From Geodermatophilus dictyosporus (GTDB lineage: Bacteria; Actinomycetota; Actinomycetes; Mycobacteriales; Geodermatophilaceae): a stretch of DNA of 64,000 nt. The notes below the pieces were generated by a model, which saw nothing but the letters and a program-made list of their open reading frames with translations, made no database searches and was not told the origin of the DNA. Both the position numbers and the translations under genes were made by a program. The stretch spans positions 310,001 to 374,000 of the forward strand of contig NZ_FOWQ01000002.1 in assembly GCF_900115505.1 (NCBI RefSeq), in the 5' to 3' direction. Shown one piece after another: positions 15,518 to 24,136 of this stretch (position 1 is its first letter; each line of letters starts with the position of its first letter).

Positions 15518-17251
15518 CTGACCTCCACCGGGAACACCCCCACCACCCCCGAGCTCGAGCACGCCGAGACCGGCGCGCCGGCCCCCGAGCAGCTCGAGCA
15601 GACCGTCGAGCAGCTCGGCGGCGCCCCCGTCGAGGAGACCGCGCCGCTGTTCGGCGACTTCGACGTCCACCCCGACGTCGTCGCGGCGCTGGCCGAGGCC
15701 GGGATCACCCGCACCTTCGCCATCCAGGAGCTCACCCTCCCCCTGGCGCTGGCCGGCCACGACCTCATCGGGCAGGCCCGCACCGGCACCGGCAAGACCC
15801 TCGGCTTCGGCGTCCCGATGCTGCAGCGCGTCGTGCCGCCGGCCGAGGGCGGGGACGGCGTCCCGCAGGCGCTGGTCGTCGTGCCCACCCGCGAGCTGTG
15901 CGTGCAGGTCGCCCGCGACCTGTCCACCGCCGGGAAGAAGCGCGGCACCCGCGTGCAGGCCATCTACGGCGGTCGCGCCTACGAGCCGCAGGTCCAGGCG
16001 CTGCAGGGCGGCGTCGAGATCGTCGTCGGCACGCCCGGGCGGCTGCTCGACCTCGCCGAGCAGGGCCACCTGATCCTGGGCAAGGTGAAGGTGCTCGTCC
16101 TCGACGAGGCCGACGAGATGCTCGACCTGGGGTTCCTGCCCGACATCGAGCGGATCCTCGGCATGGTCCCGGCGCAGCGGCAGACGATGCTGTTCTCGGC
16201 CACGATGCCCGGCCCGATCGTCACCCTGTCGCGGTCGTTCATGACCCAGCCGACGCACATCCGCGCGCACGGCAACGACGAGGGCTCGACCGTCCCGCAG
16301 ACGACGCAGTTCGTCTACCGGGCGCACAACCTCGACAAGCCCGAGCTGCTCGCCCGCGTGCTGCAGTCGCGCGACCGCGGCCTGGTCATGGTGTTCTGCC
16401 GCACCAAGCGCACCGCGCAGAAGGTCGCCGACGAGCTCGTCGACCGCGGGTTCGCCGCGGCCGCCGTGCACGGCGACCTCGGCCAGGGCGCCCGCGAGCA
16501 GGCCCTGCGGGCCTTCCGCAGCGGCAAGGTCGACGTCCTGGTCGCCACCGACGTCGCCGCCCGCGGCATCGACGTCACCGGCGTCAGCCACGTCGTCAAC
16601 TACCAGTGCCCCGAGGACGAGAAGACCTACGTGCACCGGATCGGCCGCACCGGCCGGGCCGGCAGCACCGGTGTCGCCGTGACGCTGGTCGACTGGGACG
16701 ACATCCCCCGCTGGCAGCTGATCAACAAGGCGCTCGACCTCGACTTCGCCGACCCGCCGGAGACCTACTCGACCTCGCCGTGGGTCTACGCCGACCTCGA
16801 CGTCCCCGAGGGCGCCACGGGCCGGCTGCCCCGCGCCCAGCGCACCCGCGAGGGCCTGGACGCCGAGACGATCGAGGACCTCGGCGAGACCGGCAAGAAG
16901 TCCCGGGGCGCCGGCCGCGGCCCCGCCCGCGAGGAGGCCCGCGAGGAGGCCCGCGAGGACGGCGAGCGCCCCGCCCGCTCGCGCAACCGCCGCCGCACCC
17001 GTGGGGGTGGCGCGGCCGCGGAGGGCGCCGCTGCCGCCATGGGAGCCGAGGACGCTCCCGAGGCCCCGGCCGCCGACGCCCCCGCCGCCGGCGAGGACGC
17101 CCCGGGCAAGCCGCGCCGCCGTCGCCGCCGTCGCGGTGGAGCCAGGCGCAGCGGTGGCGCCGAGGCCGGCGGGGACTCCGGCAGCGACACCGGCAGCGAC
17201 ACCGGCAGCGACACCGGCAGCGACTCGGACGGCTCCGAGTCCGCCGCCTGA
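15518..17251 (+). CDS. DEAD/DEAH-box RNA helicase (RhlE-like)
   Basis: 577 residues from the proposed CTG start. The Q motif (TRTFAIQELTLP, about 64-75), ARTGTGKT (87-94), PTRELCVQ, GTPGRLLD, LDEADEMLDLGF, FSATM, the RGIDVTGVSHVVNYQCP segment and HRIGRTGRAG are all present, so both RecA-like domains are intact. The C-terminal 120 residues are low-complexity: RNRRRTRGGG, an Ala/Pro stretch, KPRRRRRRRGG and four tandem GSD-type repeats, likely RNA-binding. It should unwind structured RNA in ribosome assembly or decay. No ATG or GTG occurs in frame between the stop-free leader and Walker A, and CTG follows a good GAGGCGAG; a CTG start is therefore inferred. Confidence 0.9.
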   Translation: MTSTGNTPTTPELEHAETGAPAPEQLEQTVEQLGGAPVEETAPLFGDFDVHPDVVAALAEAGITRTFAIQELTLPLALAGHDLIGQARTGTGKTLGFGVPMLQRVVPPAEGGDGVPQALVVVPTRELCVQVARDLSTAGKKRGTRVQAIYGGRAYEPQVQALQGGVEIVVGTPGRLLDLAEQGHLILGKVKVLVLDEADEMLDLGFLPDIERILGMVPAQRQTMLFSATMPGPIVTLSRSFMTQPTHIRAHGNDEGSTVPQTTQFVYRAHNLDKPELLARVLQSRDRGLVMVFCRTKRTAQKVADELVDRGFAAAAVHGDLGQGAREQALRAFRSGKVDVLVATDVAARGIDVTGVSHVVNYQCPEDEKTYVHRIGRTGRAGSTGVAVTLVDWDDIPRWQLINKALDLDFADPPETYSTSPWVYADLDVPEGATGRLPRAQRTREGLDAETIEDLGETGKKSRGAGRGPAREEAREEAREDGERPARSRNRRRTRGGGAAAEGAAAAMGAEDAPEAPAADAPAAGEDAPGKPRRRRRRRGGARRSGGAEAGGDSGSDTGSDTGSDTGSDSDGSESAA

Positions 17252-17260
17252 CGCCGCCCG

Positions 17261-18406
17261 GTGCGCCCTCCGCCGCTGCGGGTGTGGGTGTGGACGGCGG
17301 CCACGCTCGCGCTGGTCGTCGTCGCCACCCTGCTGTGGCGGGGGTCGAGCGTCGCCGCGACCGACAGCACCACCGCGCCCGCGCCGGCCGCCCCCGACGC
17401 CGCCCCCGCCGCTGACCTGACCGAGGCGTGGACGGCGGAGGCCGGCGCCCCGCTCCCCCGGCGGGTCGTGGAGGGCGGCCGGGTGCTGGTGACCGACGAG
17501 CACGGGTTCGCCGCCCTCGACCCGGTCACCGGCGAGGAGGCGTGGCACTACCGGCGCGGTGACGCCCGGCTGTGCGACGCGACCGCGGTCAACGGGCTCG
17601 TCGTCGCGGTGTTCCGCACCGCCGACCGCTGCGACGAGGCGCTCGCGCTCACCGCGGCCACCGGGGTGCGCGCCTGGACCCGCAACCTGAGCCTGCGCGG
17701 CGACGCCACCCTGGCCGGCACCGACCGGGTCGTGCTGGCGGCCGGCCCCACCGGGGTCATCGTGCTCGACCCGGTGGGCGACAACGTCCGCTGGCGCTAC
17801 AACCCGCCCGAGGGCTGCCGGCTGCTCGGCTCCGACGTCGGCAGTGCCGGCGTGGTGGTGCTGCAGCGCTGCCCGGCCACGGCCGCCCTCCAGCTGCGCC
17901 TGTTCGACGGCTTCTCCGGGCAGGCGCGGTGGACCCGCGACGTCGCCGTCCCCGCGGAGGGCACGGTGCGGCTGACCGGCGCCGACCGGCTCGTCGGCGT
18001 CGTCGCCGGTGACCGCCTGCTGCTGTCCCGCGCCGACGACGGCGCGGCGCTGCCGGAGCTGCCCCTGCCCGCCGCCACCGGCGACCCCGGCACGGAGCTG
18101 CTGCACCAGGCCGGCGCCGGCGACCTCGCGCTGGTCTGGGCCCGCGGCACCGTGTGGGCGCTCGACCGCGGCACCGGCGCCCCGCGGTGGCAGCTGCCCG
18201 CCCTCGGCCTGCCCTCGGTCCCCGACGAGACCGGCCCGGCGACGGTGTGGGTGCCCGAGGAGGGCGGCTTCGTGCAGCGCGACCTCGCCACCGGCGCCGA
18301 GGTGGGCCGCTCGGCGGTCGGCGGGCTCGTCCCCGGCGGGCGCACCGCCGTCGTCGGTCCGGCGCTCGTCTACCGCCTGCCCGACAGGGTGACCGGGTAC
18401 TCCTAG
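17261..18406 (+). CDS. Membrane-anchored PQQ-like beta-propeller protein
   Basis: 381 residues: a short positive N-terminus, one transmembrane segment (about 8-25), an Ala/Pro/Thr-rich linker and an extracytoplasmic propeller. Repeated blades are visible as GEEAWHYR, GVRAWTR, DNVRWRYN, QARWTRD and APRWQLP, the W-docking repeats of PQQ-like domains. No quinone ligands are recognisable, so it is probably a structural or binding propeller. The same gene follows the rhlE-type helicase in mycobacteria; its job is unknown. It starts with GTG 9 bases after the helicase stop, so they form an operon. Confidence 0.8.
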   Translation: MRPPPLRVWVWTAATLALVVVATLLWRGSSVAATDSTTAPAPAAPDAAPAADLTEAWTAEAGAPLPRRVVEGGRVLVTDEHGFAALDPVTGEEAWHYRRGDARLCDATAVNGLVVAVFRTADRCDEALALTAATGVRAWTRNLSLRGDATLAGTDRVVLAAGPTGVIVLDPVGDNVRWRYNPPEGCRLLGSDVGSAGVVVLQRCPATAALQLRLFDGFSGQARWTRDVAVPAEGTVRLTGADRLVGVVAGDRLLLSRADDGAALPELPLPAATGDPGTELLHQAGAGDLALVWARGTVWALDRGTGAPRWQLPALGLPSVPDETGPATVWVPEEGGFVQRDLATGAEVGRSAVGGLVPGGRTAVVGPALVYRLPDRVTGYS

Positions 18407-18455
18407 GTCCCGGCCGCGGCGGCGCGGACGGCTCCCGCGAGGTTGACTGGGAGCC

Positions 18456-19385
18456 ATGGTGCTGCCCGGGAGCCCCGAGACCCCCGACCGTCCCGCGCCC
18501 GTCCTCGCCGTCGCCCCCGACGACCTGCGCCAGCTCGCCGACCACGACGCGACCCTGCGCACGCTGCCGGGCCGGGCCGGGCCGCTGGCCGCGCTCGACA
18601 CCGGCGGCCCCGGTCCCAGCGGCACCGTGCTGATGGTCGCCGGCTACACCGGCAGCAAGGAGGACTTCGCCCCGCTGCTGGCCCCGCTGGCCGCCGACGG
18701 CTTCCGCGTCGTGGCGGTCGACCAGCGCGGGCAGTTCGAGTCGCCCGGTCCCGACGACCCGGCCGCCTACTCGGTGCCGGAGCTCGCCGCCGACGTCCTC
18801 GCCGTCGCGCACCTGCTGGCCGGGGAGACCGGGCCGCCGCACCTGCTCGGGCACAGCTTCGGCGGCCTGGTCGCCCGGGCCGCCGTCCTCGCCGACCCCG
18901 CCGCGTTCCGGTCGCTCACCCTGCTGGGCTCCGGGCCGGCCGCGCTCACCGGCCCGCGGGTGGAGCTGCTCGACCACCTCGGCCCCCTGCTGGACGCCGG
19001 CGGGGTCGAGCTGGTGTCGGCCACGCTCGAGCAGCTGGCCATGACCGACCCGCGGGCCCGGGCCGTCCCGGCGCCGACCCGCGCCTTCTACACCCGCCGG
19101 TTCCTCCGCAACACCGCCGCGGGGCTGCGCGGGATGGCCGACGCGATGACCACCGAACCCGACCGGGTGGCCGAGCTGGCCGCCACCGGCGTCCCGGTGC
19201 TGGTCGCCCACGGCGAGGGCGACGACGCGTGGCCCCCCGCCGTGCAGGCCGACATGGCCGCCCGGCTGGGTGCGCGCCACGAGGTGGTCCCGGGGGCGGT
19301 CCACTCCCCCGCCGTCGAGAACGCGCCGCACACGCTCAAGGTGCTCGAGTCGTTCTGGTCCGCCCTCCCGGCGGCCGCCCGGTGA
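18456..19385 (+). CDS. Alpha/beta hydrolase
   Basis: 309 residues. VAGYTGSKEDF gives the oxyanion region (the motif reads AGYTG in place of HG-x-G), VVAVDQRGQFES follows, GHSFGG (Ser134) is the nucleophile elbow, VAHGEGDDAWP carries the acid, and AVHSPAVENAP the catalytic His. Substrate unknown. GGGAG precedes the ATG by 5 bases. It shares a GTGA overlap with the MpaB-like gene that follows, so the two may act on the same substrate. Confidence 0.85.
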   Translation: MVLPGSPETPDRPAPVLAVAPDDLRQLADHDATLRTLPGRAGPLAALDTGGPGPSGTVLMVAGYTGSKEDFAPLLAPLAADGFRVVAVDQRGQFESPGPDDPAAYSVPELAADVLAVAHLLAGETGPPHLLGHSFGGLVARAAVLADPAAFRSLTLLGSGPAALTGPRVELLDHLGPLLDAGGVELVSATLEQLAMTDPRARAVPAPTRAFYTRRFLRNTAAGLRGMADAMTTEPDRVAELAATGVPVLVAHGEGDDAWPPAVQADMAARLGARHEVVPGAVHSPAVENAPHTLKVLESFWSALPAAAR

Positions 19386-20233
19386 GCGGCTCGGGGTTCT
19401 CGGCCCTCGACTGGACCGAGGAGGAGGACCGGCTGGGCTTCTTCGGCCCGGGCAGCGTGACCTGGCGGGTGCACGCCGACCCCGTCTACAGCATCGGCGG
19501 GCTGCGTGCGCTGCTGCTGCAGGCGCTGCACCCGGTGGCGATGGACGGCGTCGCCCGCAACTCGGTCTTCCGCGAGGAGCCCTGGCAGCGGCTGACGAAC
19601 ACGGCCGCCTTCGTCGACACGCTGACCTTCGGCACCCGCCGGGAGGCGCTGCGCGTCGTGCGCCGGGTCCGCGGGGTGCACCGCCGGCTGGGCGGCACCG
19701 AGGAGACCACCGGCCGCTCCTACCGGGTCGACGACCCCGACCTGCTGCTGTGGGTGCACTGCGCGCAGGTCGACTCGCTGCTCGACGTCGCCCGCCGCGC
19801 CGGCGTGGTCGACGACGAGGAGGCCGACCGCTACGTCGCCGAGCAGGTGACCGCCGCGGAGCTGATCGGCGTCGACGCCGCCGACGTGCCCGACTCCGTC
19901 GCCGCACTGGCCGACTACTTCGCGCGGGTGCGCCCCCAGCTGGCCGTGACGCCGGCCGCGCGCGACGCCTGGCGCTTCGTCGTCGTCCCGCCGATGCCGC
20001 GGTGGGTGCAGGTGCTCACGCCGGCCCGGCCGGCGTGGGGGTCGCTGGCCTCGCTGGCGGTGGCGACGCTGCCCCCGTGGGCGCGGCGGCTGGCGTCGCT
20101 GCCGGGGCTCGCGGTCACCGACGCCGCGGCCACCGCGGCGCTGCGGGCCTTCCGGACCGGCCTGCTGGCCCTGCCCGACCGCGCCCGGCTCTCGCCGATC
20201 GTGCGCGCCGGCCTGGAGCGGACGGCGGCCTAA
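19382..20233 (+). CDS. MpaB/DUF2236-family oxygenase-like protein
   Basis: 283 residues. DPVYSIGGLRALLLQALHPVAMDGV (about 34-56) holds the conserved histidine of the mycophenolic acid B / latex-clearing-protein-like superfamily, and WVHCAQVDSL provides the second. These proteins bind haem through a histidine and cleave or oxidise carbon chains with oxygen; actinobacteria have many of unknown substrate. The GTG start overlaps the upstream hydrolase stop (GTGA). Its stop (TAA at 20231) overlaps the stop of the convergent nuclease gene. Confidence 0.82.
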   Translation: MSGSGFSALDWTEEEDRLGFFGPGSVTWRVHADPVYSIGGLRALLLQALHPVAMDGVARNSVFREEPWQRLTNTAAFVDTLTFGTRREALRVVRRVRGVHRRLGGTEETTGRSYRVDDPDLLLWVHCAQVDSLLDVARRAGVVDDEEADRYVAEQVTAAELIGVDAADVPDSVAALADYFARVRPQLAVTPAARDAWRFVVVPPMPRWVQVLTPARPAWGSLASLAVATLPPWARRLASLPGLAVTDAAATAALRAFRTGLLALPDRARLSPIVRAGLERTAA

Positions 20234-21078
20234 CCGCCGGCTGCCGGGCTCCCGGCCGCGTCGTCCTCGGCGAGGAAGCTCCAGGTCTCGCGCGCCGGGG
20301 TGGCCGCCTGCCCGGCGGGGCAGCTGGGTCGGAAGTCGCACCAGCCGCACTGCCTGCCGGTGACCGCGGGGAACGCCTCGTCCCGGGAGGCGCCGTCCTC
20401 CAGGGCCTGCGTGGCGGCGGCGATGTCGGTGGCGACGTCCTCGGCCCGGCGCACGTGGTTGGCCAGCGAGCGCTCGGTGTGCTCGAAGGAGGCCACCGTC
20501 CCGCTGGGCAGGTGGTGCAGCTCCACCCGGCGGCAGGGCCGGCGCAGGGTGCGCTGGACGCCGAGGACGTACACCGCCAGCGCCGGTGACCCGCGCGCCT
20601 CGTCGTCGGTGCTCGGCACCCGGCCGGTCTTGTAGTCCACGACGACCAGCTCGTCGCCGCGCTGGTCGATGCGGTCGACCCGGCCCGACAGCGCCAGCCG
20701 CGCCGTGGTGGCCGCGACCTGCCGCTCGGTACCGACCGGCTCGTCGCCGGGGTCGAGGTCGGCGACGTAGTCGGTCAGCCAGCCGGCCGCGCGCGTCCGC
20801 CACCGCTCGGACTGGTCGGCGTCGCGGAAGCCGGTGGGCGACCAGGCGCCGTAGAGCAGCTGCCTGGCCGCGCCGGCGGTGCGCCGGTCGCGTGGCAGCT
20901 CCCACCAGGAGCGCAGCGCCGCGTGCACCGCCGACCCGACGGAGTTGTGCGCCCACGGCGGCCCCTTGGGCGGGCTCGGGCGGTCGACGTAGGCGAAGCG
21001 GTAGCGGCGCGGGCAGTCGGCGAAGGTGGCGAGCTTGCTCGGCGTCGCGGGGAACAGCCGCTGGGGCATGCCCGGCAT
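20230..21078 (-). CDS. RecB-family PD-(D/E)XK nuclease with Fe-S cysteines
   Basis: About 282 residues. TFADCPRRYRFAYVD near the N-terminus, GSAVHAALRSWWE, LSGRVDRID, LVVVDYKTG and a C-terminal CGWCDFRPSC give the RecB/Cas4-like nuclease core with a four-cysteine iron-sulfur staple. It is a stand-alone nuclease without helicase domain, conserved in actinobacteria beside PHP-domain genes. It probably trims DNA ends; there is no Cas1/Cas2, so it is not a CRISPR gene. The start is uncertain: ATG at 21078 or 9 bases later, which has GGAG at good spacing, against a GTG at 21123. Confidence 0.85.
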   Translation of the reverse strand: MPGMPQRLFPATPSKLATFADCPRRYRFAYVDRPSPPKGPPWAHNSVGSAVHAALRSWWELPRDRRTAGAARQLLYGAWSPTGFRDADQSERWRTRAAGWLTDYVADLDPGDEPVGTERQVAATTARLALSGRVDRIDQRGDELVVVDYKTGRVPSTDDEARGSPALAVYVLGVQRTLRRPCRRVELHHLPSGTVASFEHTERSLANHVRRAEDVATDIAAATQALEDGASRDEAFPAVTGRQCGWCDFRPSCPAGQAATPARETWSFLAEDDAAGSPAAGG

Positions 21079-21109
21079 CTCCAGCTGCGCGCCTCCCACA
21101 CCGGCCACG

Positions 21110-21985
21110 CTAACCCGGGACACCCACGGGTCCGGTGAACGGCGCGGTGCCCGTCCCCGCGGCGAGGATCGCCTCGTACTGCCCGGGGTCGGTGAGGCAG
21201 GCGCCGATCGGCGTCGTCTTGTTGGCGCCGTGGTGGTCGCTGGAGCCGGTCGTCAGCAGCCCGAGCTCGCCGGCCAGGCCGCGCAGGTGCTCGCGCTCGG
21301 CGGGGCTGTGGTCGGGGTGGTCGACCTCCAGGCCGAGCAGCCCGGCCCCGGCCATGGCCTCGATCGCCGCGTCGTCGACCACCCGGCCGCGCTTGGTCGC
21401 CAGGCCGTGGGCGAACACGGGGACCCCGCCGGCGTCCCGGACCAGGCGGATGCCCTCCAGGACGTCGGTGTCGGCCTTGGCCACGTAGTGGGGGCTGCGG
21501 TGCGACAGCAGGCCGGCGAACGCCTGGTCGACCGACCCGACGACGCCGGCCTCGACCAGTGCCCGGGCCACGTGCGGCCGGCCGACCACCCCGCCGGCGG
21601 AGGCCTCGACGATGCGCTCCCACACCACCGGGTAACCGGCCGCGGCCAGCGCGGTGACGATGCGCTCGCCCCGGCCGAGCCGCTCGGCGCGCAGCCGGGC
21701 GAGCTCGGCGGACAGCGCCGGGTGCGCGGGGTCGAACAGGTAGGCGAGCAGGTGCACGCTGACCGGCGGCTCGTCGGCCGGGAACCAGCGGCAGGACAGC
21801 TCCAGGCCCGGGAGGACGGTCAGCCCGGCCGGCCGGGCCGCCCGCGCCGCCGCCCACCCGTCGGTGGTGTCGTGGTCGGTCAGCGCGACCACGTCGAGAC
21901 CGGCCGCGGCCGCGGTGGCCACCAGCGCGGCCGGGGACTCGGTCCCGTCGGAGACGGCCGAGTGGGTGTGCAGGTCGATGCGCAT
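21110..21985 (-). CDS. PHP-domain phosphoesterase
   Basis: 291 residues. The polymerase-and-histidinol-phosphatase motifs are intact: DLHTHS (4-9), ALTDHDT, PGLELSC, FAHG, and the C-terminal SSDHHG. Stand-alone PHP proteins are metal-dependent phosphoesterases acting on nucleoside 3',5'-bisphosphates or nucleotide 5' ends. The ATG at 21985 is placed directly before the first motif with GGAGG about 11 bases upstream. It is followed by the RecB-like nuclease gene, an arrangement that suggests linked DNA or nucleotide metabolism. Confidence 0.9.
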   Translation of the reverse strand: MRIDLHTHSAVSDGTESPAALVATAAAAGLDVVALTDHDTTDGWAAARAARPAGLTVLPGLELSCRWFPADEPPVSVHLLAYLFDPAHPALSAELARLRAERLGRGERIVTALAAAGYPVVWERIVEASAGGVVGRPHVARALVEAGVVGSVDQAFAGLLSHRSPHYVAKADTDVLEGIRLVRDAGGVPVFAHGLATKRGRVVDDAAIEAMAGAGLLGLEVDHPDHSPAEREHLRGLAGELGLLTTGSSDHHGANKTTPIGACLTDPGQYEAILAAGTGTAPFTGPVGVPG

Positions 21986-22010
21986 CGGCGTCCAGCCTCC
22001 CCCAGGGCGC

Positions 22011-22661
22011 TCAGGCGTGCCCGGGCCCGTCCTCGCCCGCGGTGCCGACGCCGGGGATCGGCTGGGTGTCGCGCCGGCCGCCGCGCCCCTCGGCGGGCTC
22101 GGGGTTGCCCTCGTCGTCGCCACCGGCGGCGCCACCCCAGTCGCTGCCGAACAGCAGCCCGCTGACCTGGTGGTAGAGCAGGTCGGCGCGCGGCAGGAAG
22201 GTGATCTGGGAGAGCGCCTGCTGCTGGCCGGCGGACTCGAAGCGGAAGGTGCCGTAGCCGAGCACCTGGCCCAGCAGCGTCTCCTTCCAGGTCAGGTCGG
22301 TGATCCGGCGCAGCGGCAGGAGGGTGACGGTGCGGGCGACGATGCCGGAGGTCAGCAGCACCCGGCGGCGGGTGACGATGAAGTGCCGCATCCACCACTC
22401 GCCGGCGCGCAGCGCGAACGACCCCAGTGCGCCCAGCACGAGGACCAGCCCGACGGTCGCACCGACCCGGTGGTCGGGGTCGAGACCGAGCACCCACAGG
22501 CCGAGGAGCAGCACCGGCAGCGCCCTGGCGGCCGGCGCGAGCAGCACGGCCCAGTGCCGGCGGGTGGCGACGACGGCCTCCTCACCGGGCAGGAGGTACT
22601 TGGCGGCGTCCTTGGCCCACCGCGGCGGGCGGCCGTCGGTCCCGCGCGCCGGGCCGGTCAC
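22011..22661 (-). CDS. PH-domain (bacterial PH2) membrane protein
   Basis: 216 residues: LLPGEEAVVATRRHW is the usual entry to this family, two transmembrane segments (about 40-60 and 68-85) follow, then a PH-like domain (MRHFIVTRRRVLLTSG, VTLLPLRRITDLTW, GYGTFRFESAG). The C-terminal 45 residues are Gly/Glu-rich and probably disordered. Such proteins are inner-membrane proteins of unknown function, thought to bind lipid or peptide. It lies between the PHP gene and a small membrane-protein gene on the same strand. Confidence 0.8.
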   Translation of the reverse strand: MTGPARGTDGRPPRWAKDAAKYLLPGEEAVVATRRHWAVLLAPAARALPVLLLGLWVLGLDPDHRVGATVGLVLVLGALGSFALRAGEWWMRHFIVTRRRVLLTSGIVARTVTLLPLRRITDLTWKETLLGQVLGYGTFRFESAGQQQALSQITFLPRADLLYHQVSGLLFGSDWGGAAGGDDEGNPEPAEGRGGRRDTQPIPGVGTAGEDGPGHA

Positions 22662-22668
22662 GCCCCGC

Positions 22669-22827
22669 CTAGACGAGCGAGCCGACGAAGGCTGCCAGCG
22701 ACGAGGCGGCGCCGCCCAGCGCCTCCCCCGCGTTGCGCACCATCGTCGCCGAGGCCTCCGGCTGCTGGATCACGTAGAAGACGACGAAGGCGACGGCCAG
22801 CCAGACGAGGACCTTCTTCAGGCTCAC
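22669..22827 (-). CDS. Small single-pass membrane protein
   Basis: 52 residues, VSLKKVLVWLAVAFVVFYVI opening with two lysines and a hydrophobic helix, then a short Ala/Gly-rich tail ending AFVGSLV. The start GTG at 22827 has GGAGG 5-6 bases before it. It is 7 bases upstream of the PH-domain gene's start, so the two are cotranscribed. No function is known; small proteins of this kind are seen beside the PH-domain gene in related genomes (inference). Confidence 0.7.
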   Translation of the reverse strand: MSLKKVLVWLAVAFVVFYVIQQPEASATMVRNAGEALGGAASSLAAFVGSLV

Positions 22828-22957
22828 CGCCACCTCCGGGGATCCGCTCGGACCGGCGGGCACGGTGCCCGCGCGGGTCGGCCCGGAGGCCTGCCCCATG
22901 CGTAACACAGGCCCCGCGGGCCACCGGGTGGACACGCCGGGCGGGCCCCGGCCGGGC

Positions 22958-23581
22958 TCACTCGCCGGGCAGGAAGTGCTCGCTGGGCGGGCCCAGCGGC
23001 AGGTCGGGGTAGAGCCGGTCGCGCAGGTCGAGCAGCGTCAGCTCCTCGGCGAGCAGCCAGCCGGCCGACATCGGCCACATGACCAGCCACAGCCAGACGC
23101 CGTAGGCCTCCCCCACGAAGGCGGCGCGGTCGTCGGAGGTGGGGACCGCCCACAGCGGCGCGCGCTGCCCGGCCGCCTCGACCGCCGCCGAGGACGGGCC
23201 GGTGATCACGTCACCCGGGTCCAGCCCGGGCAGGCCGGCGTAGCCGCAGCCGACGCCGGTGCCCGGCTCCTCGGCGACCAGGACCAGCTCGGCGGACCCG
23301 CCCAGCGGCGCGGGCCCGGCGCAGCCGACGACGATCGCCCGCGCGCCCGGCTCGCCGCCCCAGGCCAGGCCGGTGACCGACCAGCCCGACGGCATCGGGT
23401 CGGGCACCCAGGCGGGCACCCGGGCGTCGGCGGTCACCGCGGCGATCGCGTCATGGCCGATGAGCGTGGTGTGGTGCAGCGGCGTCACGACGCCGTGCAG
23501 GTGGCACCAGGCCAGCGCGGAGTCCCCCGGGCGCACGACGAGCGGCTCGCCGCAGCGGGGGCAGACCGGGGAGGCGCTCAT
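22958..23581 (-). CDS. DUF6758-type protein with N-terminal zinc ribbon
   Basis: 207 residues. The start MSASPVCPRCGEPLVV with a later WCHLHG gives C-x2-C and C/H ligands for a zinc ribbon. The rest is a globular domain rich in Gly and Trp (WSVTGLAWGGE, VWLWLVMWPMSAGWLLAEEL). It resembles the DUF6758 group of actinobacterial proteins encoded near PHP-domain genes, whose role is unknown. The ATG at 23581 directly precedes the ribbon; an ATG 7 codons earlier has no better support. Confidence 0.65.
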   Translation of the reverse strand: MSASPVCPRCGEPLVVRPGDSALAWCHLHGVVTPLHHTTLIGHDAIAAVTADARVPAWVPDPMPSGWSVTGLAWGGEPGARAIVVGCAGPAPLGGSAELVLVAEEPGTGVGCGYAGLPGLDPGDVITGPSSAAVEAAGQRAPLWAVPTSDDRAAFVGEAYGVWLWLVMWPMSAGWLLAEELTLLDLRDRLYPDLPLGPPSEHFLPGE

Positions 23582-23649
23582 CGCATGACACCGTCCTGTC
23601 ACTCGATCGGTTCGTCAAGCGGAGTCCGACGCGCCGCGGCGTGCCGCCG

Positions 23650-23655
23650 TAGGCT
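23650..23655 (+). promoter_or_regulatory. -10 box of Nudix gene (leaderless)
   Basis: TAGGCT, 7 bases before the GTG at 23663. This is the spacing that puts the transcript start on the first base of the start codon. Confidence 0.55.
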
Positions 23656-23662
23656 CGCGCGC

Positions 23663-24103
23663 GTGCCCGCGCCCTCCGCCGGCGGGGATCCCGGCGTCCC
23701 CGCACCGCCGGTGCAGCCCTGTGTGGGGGCCGTGGTCCTCGACGACGCCGGGCGGCTGTTGCTGGTGCGCCGCCGCAACGAGCCGGGCCGCGGGCTGTGG
23801 TCGGTGCCCGGTGGCCGGGTCGAGCCCGGGGAGACGCCGGCCGGTGCCGCCGCGCGGGAGGTCCGGGAGGAGACCGGGCTCGACGTCCGCGTCGGGGCGG
23901 AGGTCGGGCGGGTGCGGATCCCCGGCGACGGCGTCGTCTACGACGTCGTCGACTTCGCGTGCACGCTGACCGGCCCCGCCCGGCCGGTCCCCGGTGACGA
24001 CGCCGACGCCGTGCTGTTCGCCGACGCCGCCGACCTCGAGCGGCTGACCTGCACGCCGCGGCTGCTGGAGACGCTGCGCGGCTGGGGCGCGCTACCGGTC
24101 TGA
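23663..24103 (+). CDS. Nudix hydrolase
   Basis: 146 residues. The Nudix box is complete: GGRVEPGETPAGAAAREVREETGLDV, with G-x5-E-x7-R-E-x2-E-E-x-G (box roughly at 47-72). Small MutT-like members hydrolyse nucleoside diphosphates linked to another moiety, with sanitising or signalling roles; specificity cannot be read here. The GTG start follows a TAGGCT hexamer by 7 bases. Its stop is 33 bases from the convergent MaoC gene. Confidence 0.9.
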   Translation: MPAPSAGGDPGVPAPPVQPCVGAVVLDDAGRLLLVRRRNEPGRGLWSVPGGRVEPGETPAGAAAREVREETGLDVRVGAEVGRVRIPGDGVVYDVVDFACTLTGPARPVPGDDADAVLFADAADLERLTCTPRLLETLRGWGALPV

Positions 24104-24136
24104 CGGCGGCGCGCTCCGGCCCTCGGCCCGCGGGCG

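Noticed and set aside
17172..17226. 12-bp GSDT-coding repeat in the helicase gene as a regulatory array
   Set aside because: It lies in frame and codes an acidic, low-complexity tail, so it is best seen as part of the protein.
20230..21078. Cas4 of a CRISPR system
   Set aside because: No repeats, Cas1 or Cas2 nearby; the gene is a stand-alone RecB-like nuclease found beside PHP genes in actinobacteria.
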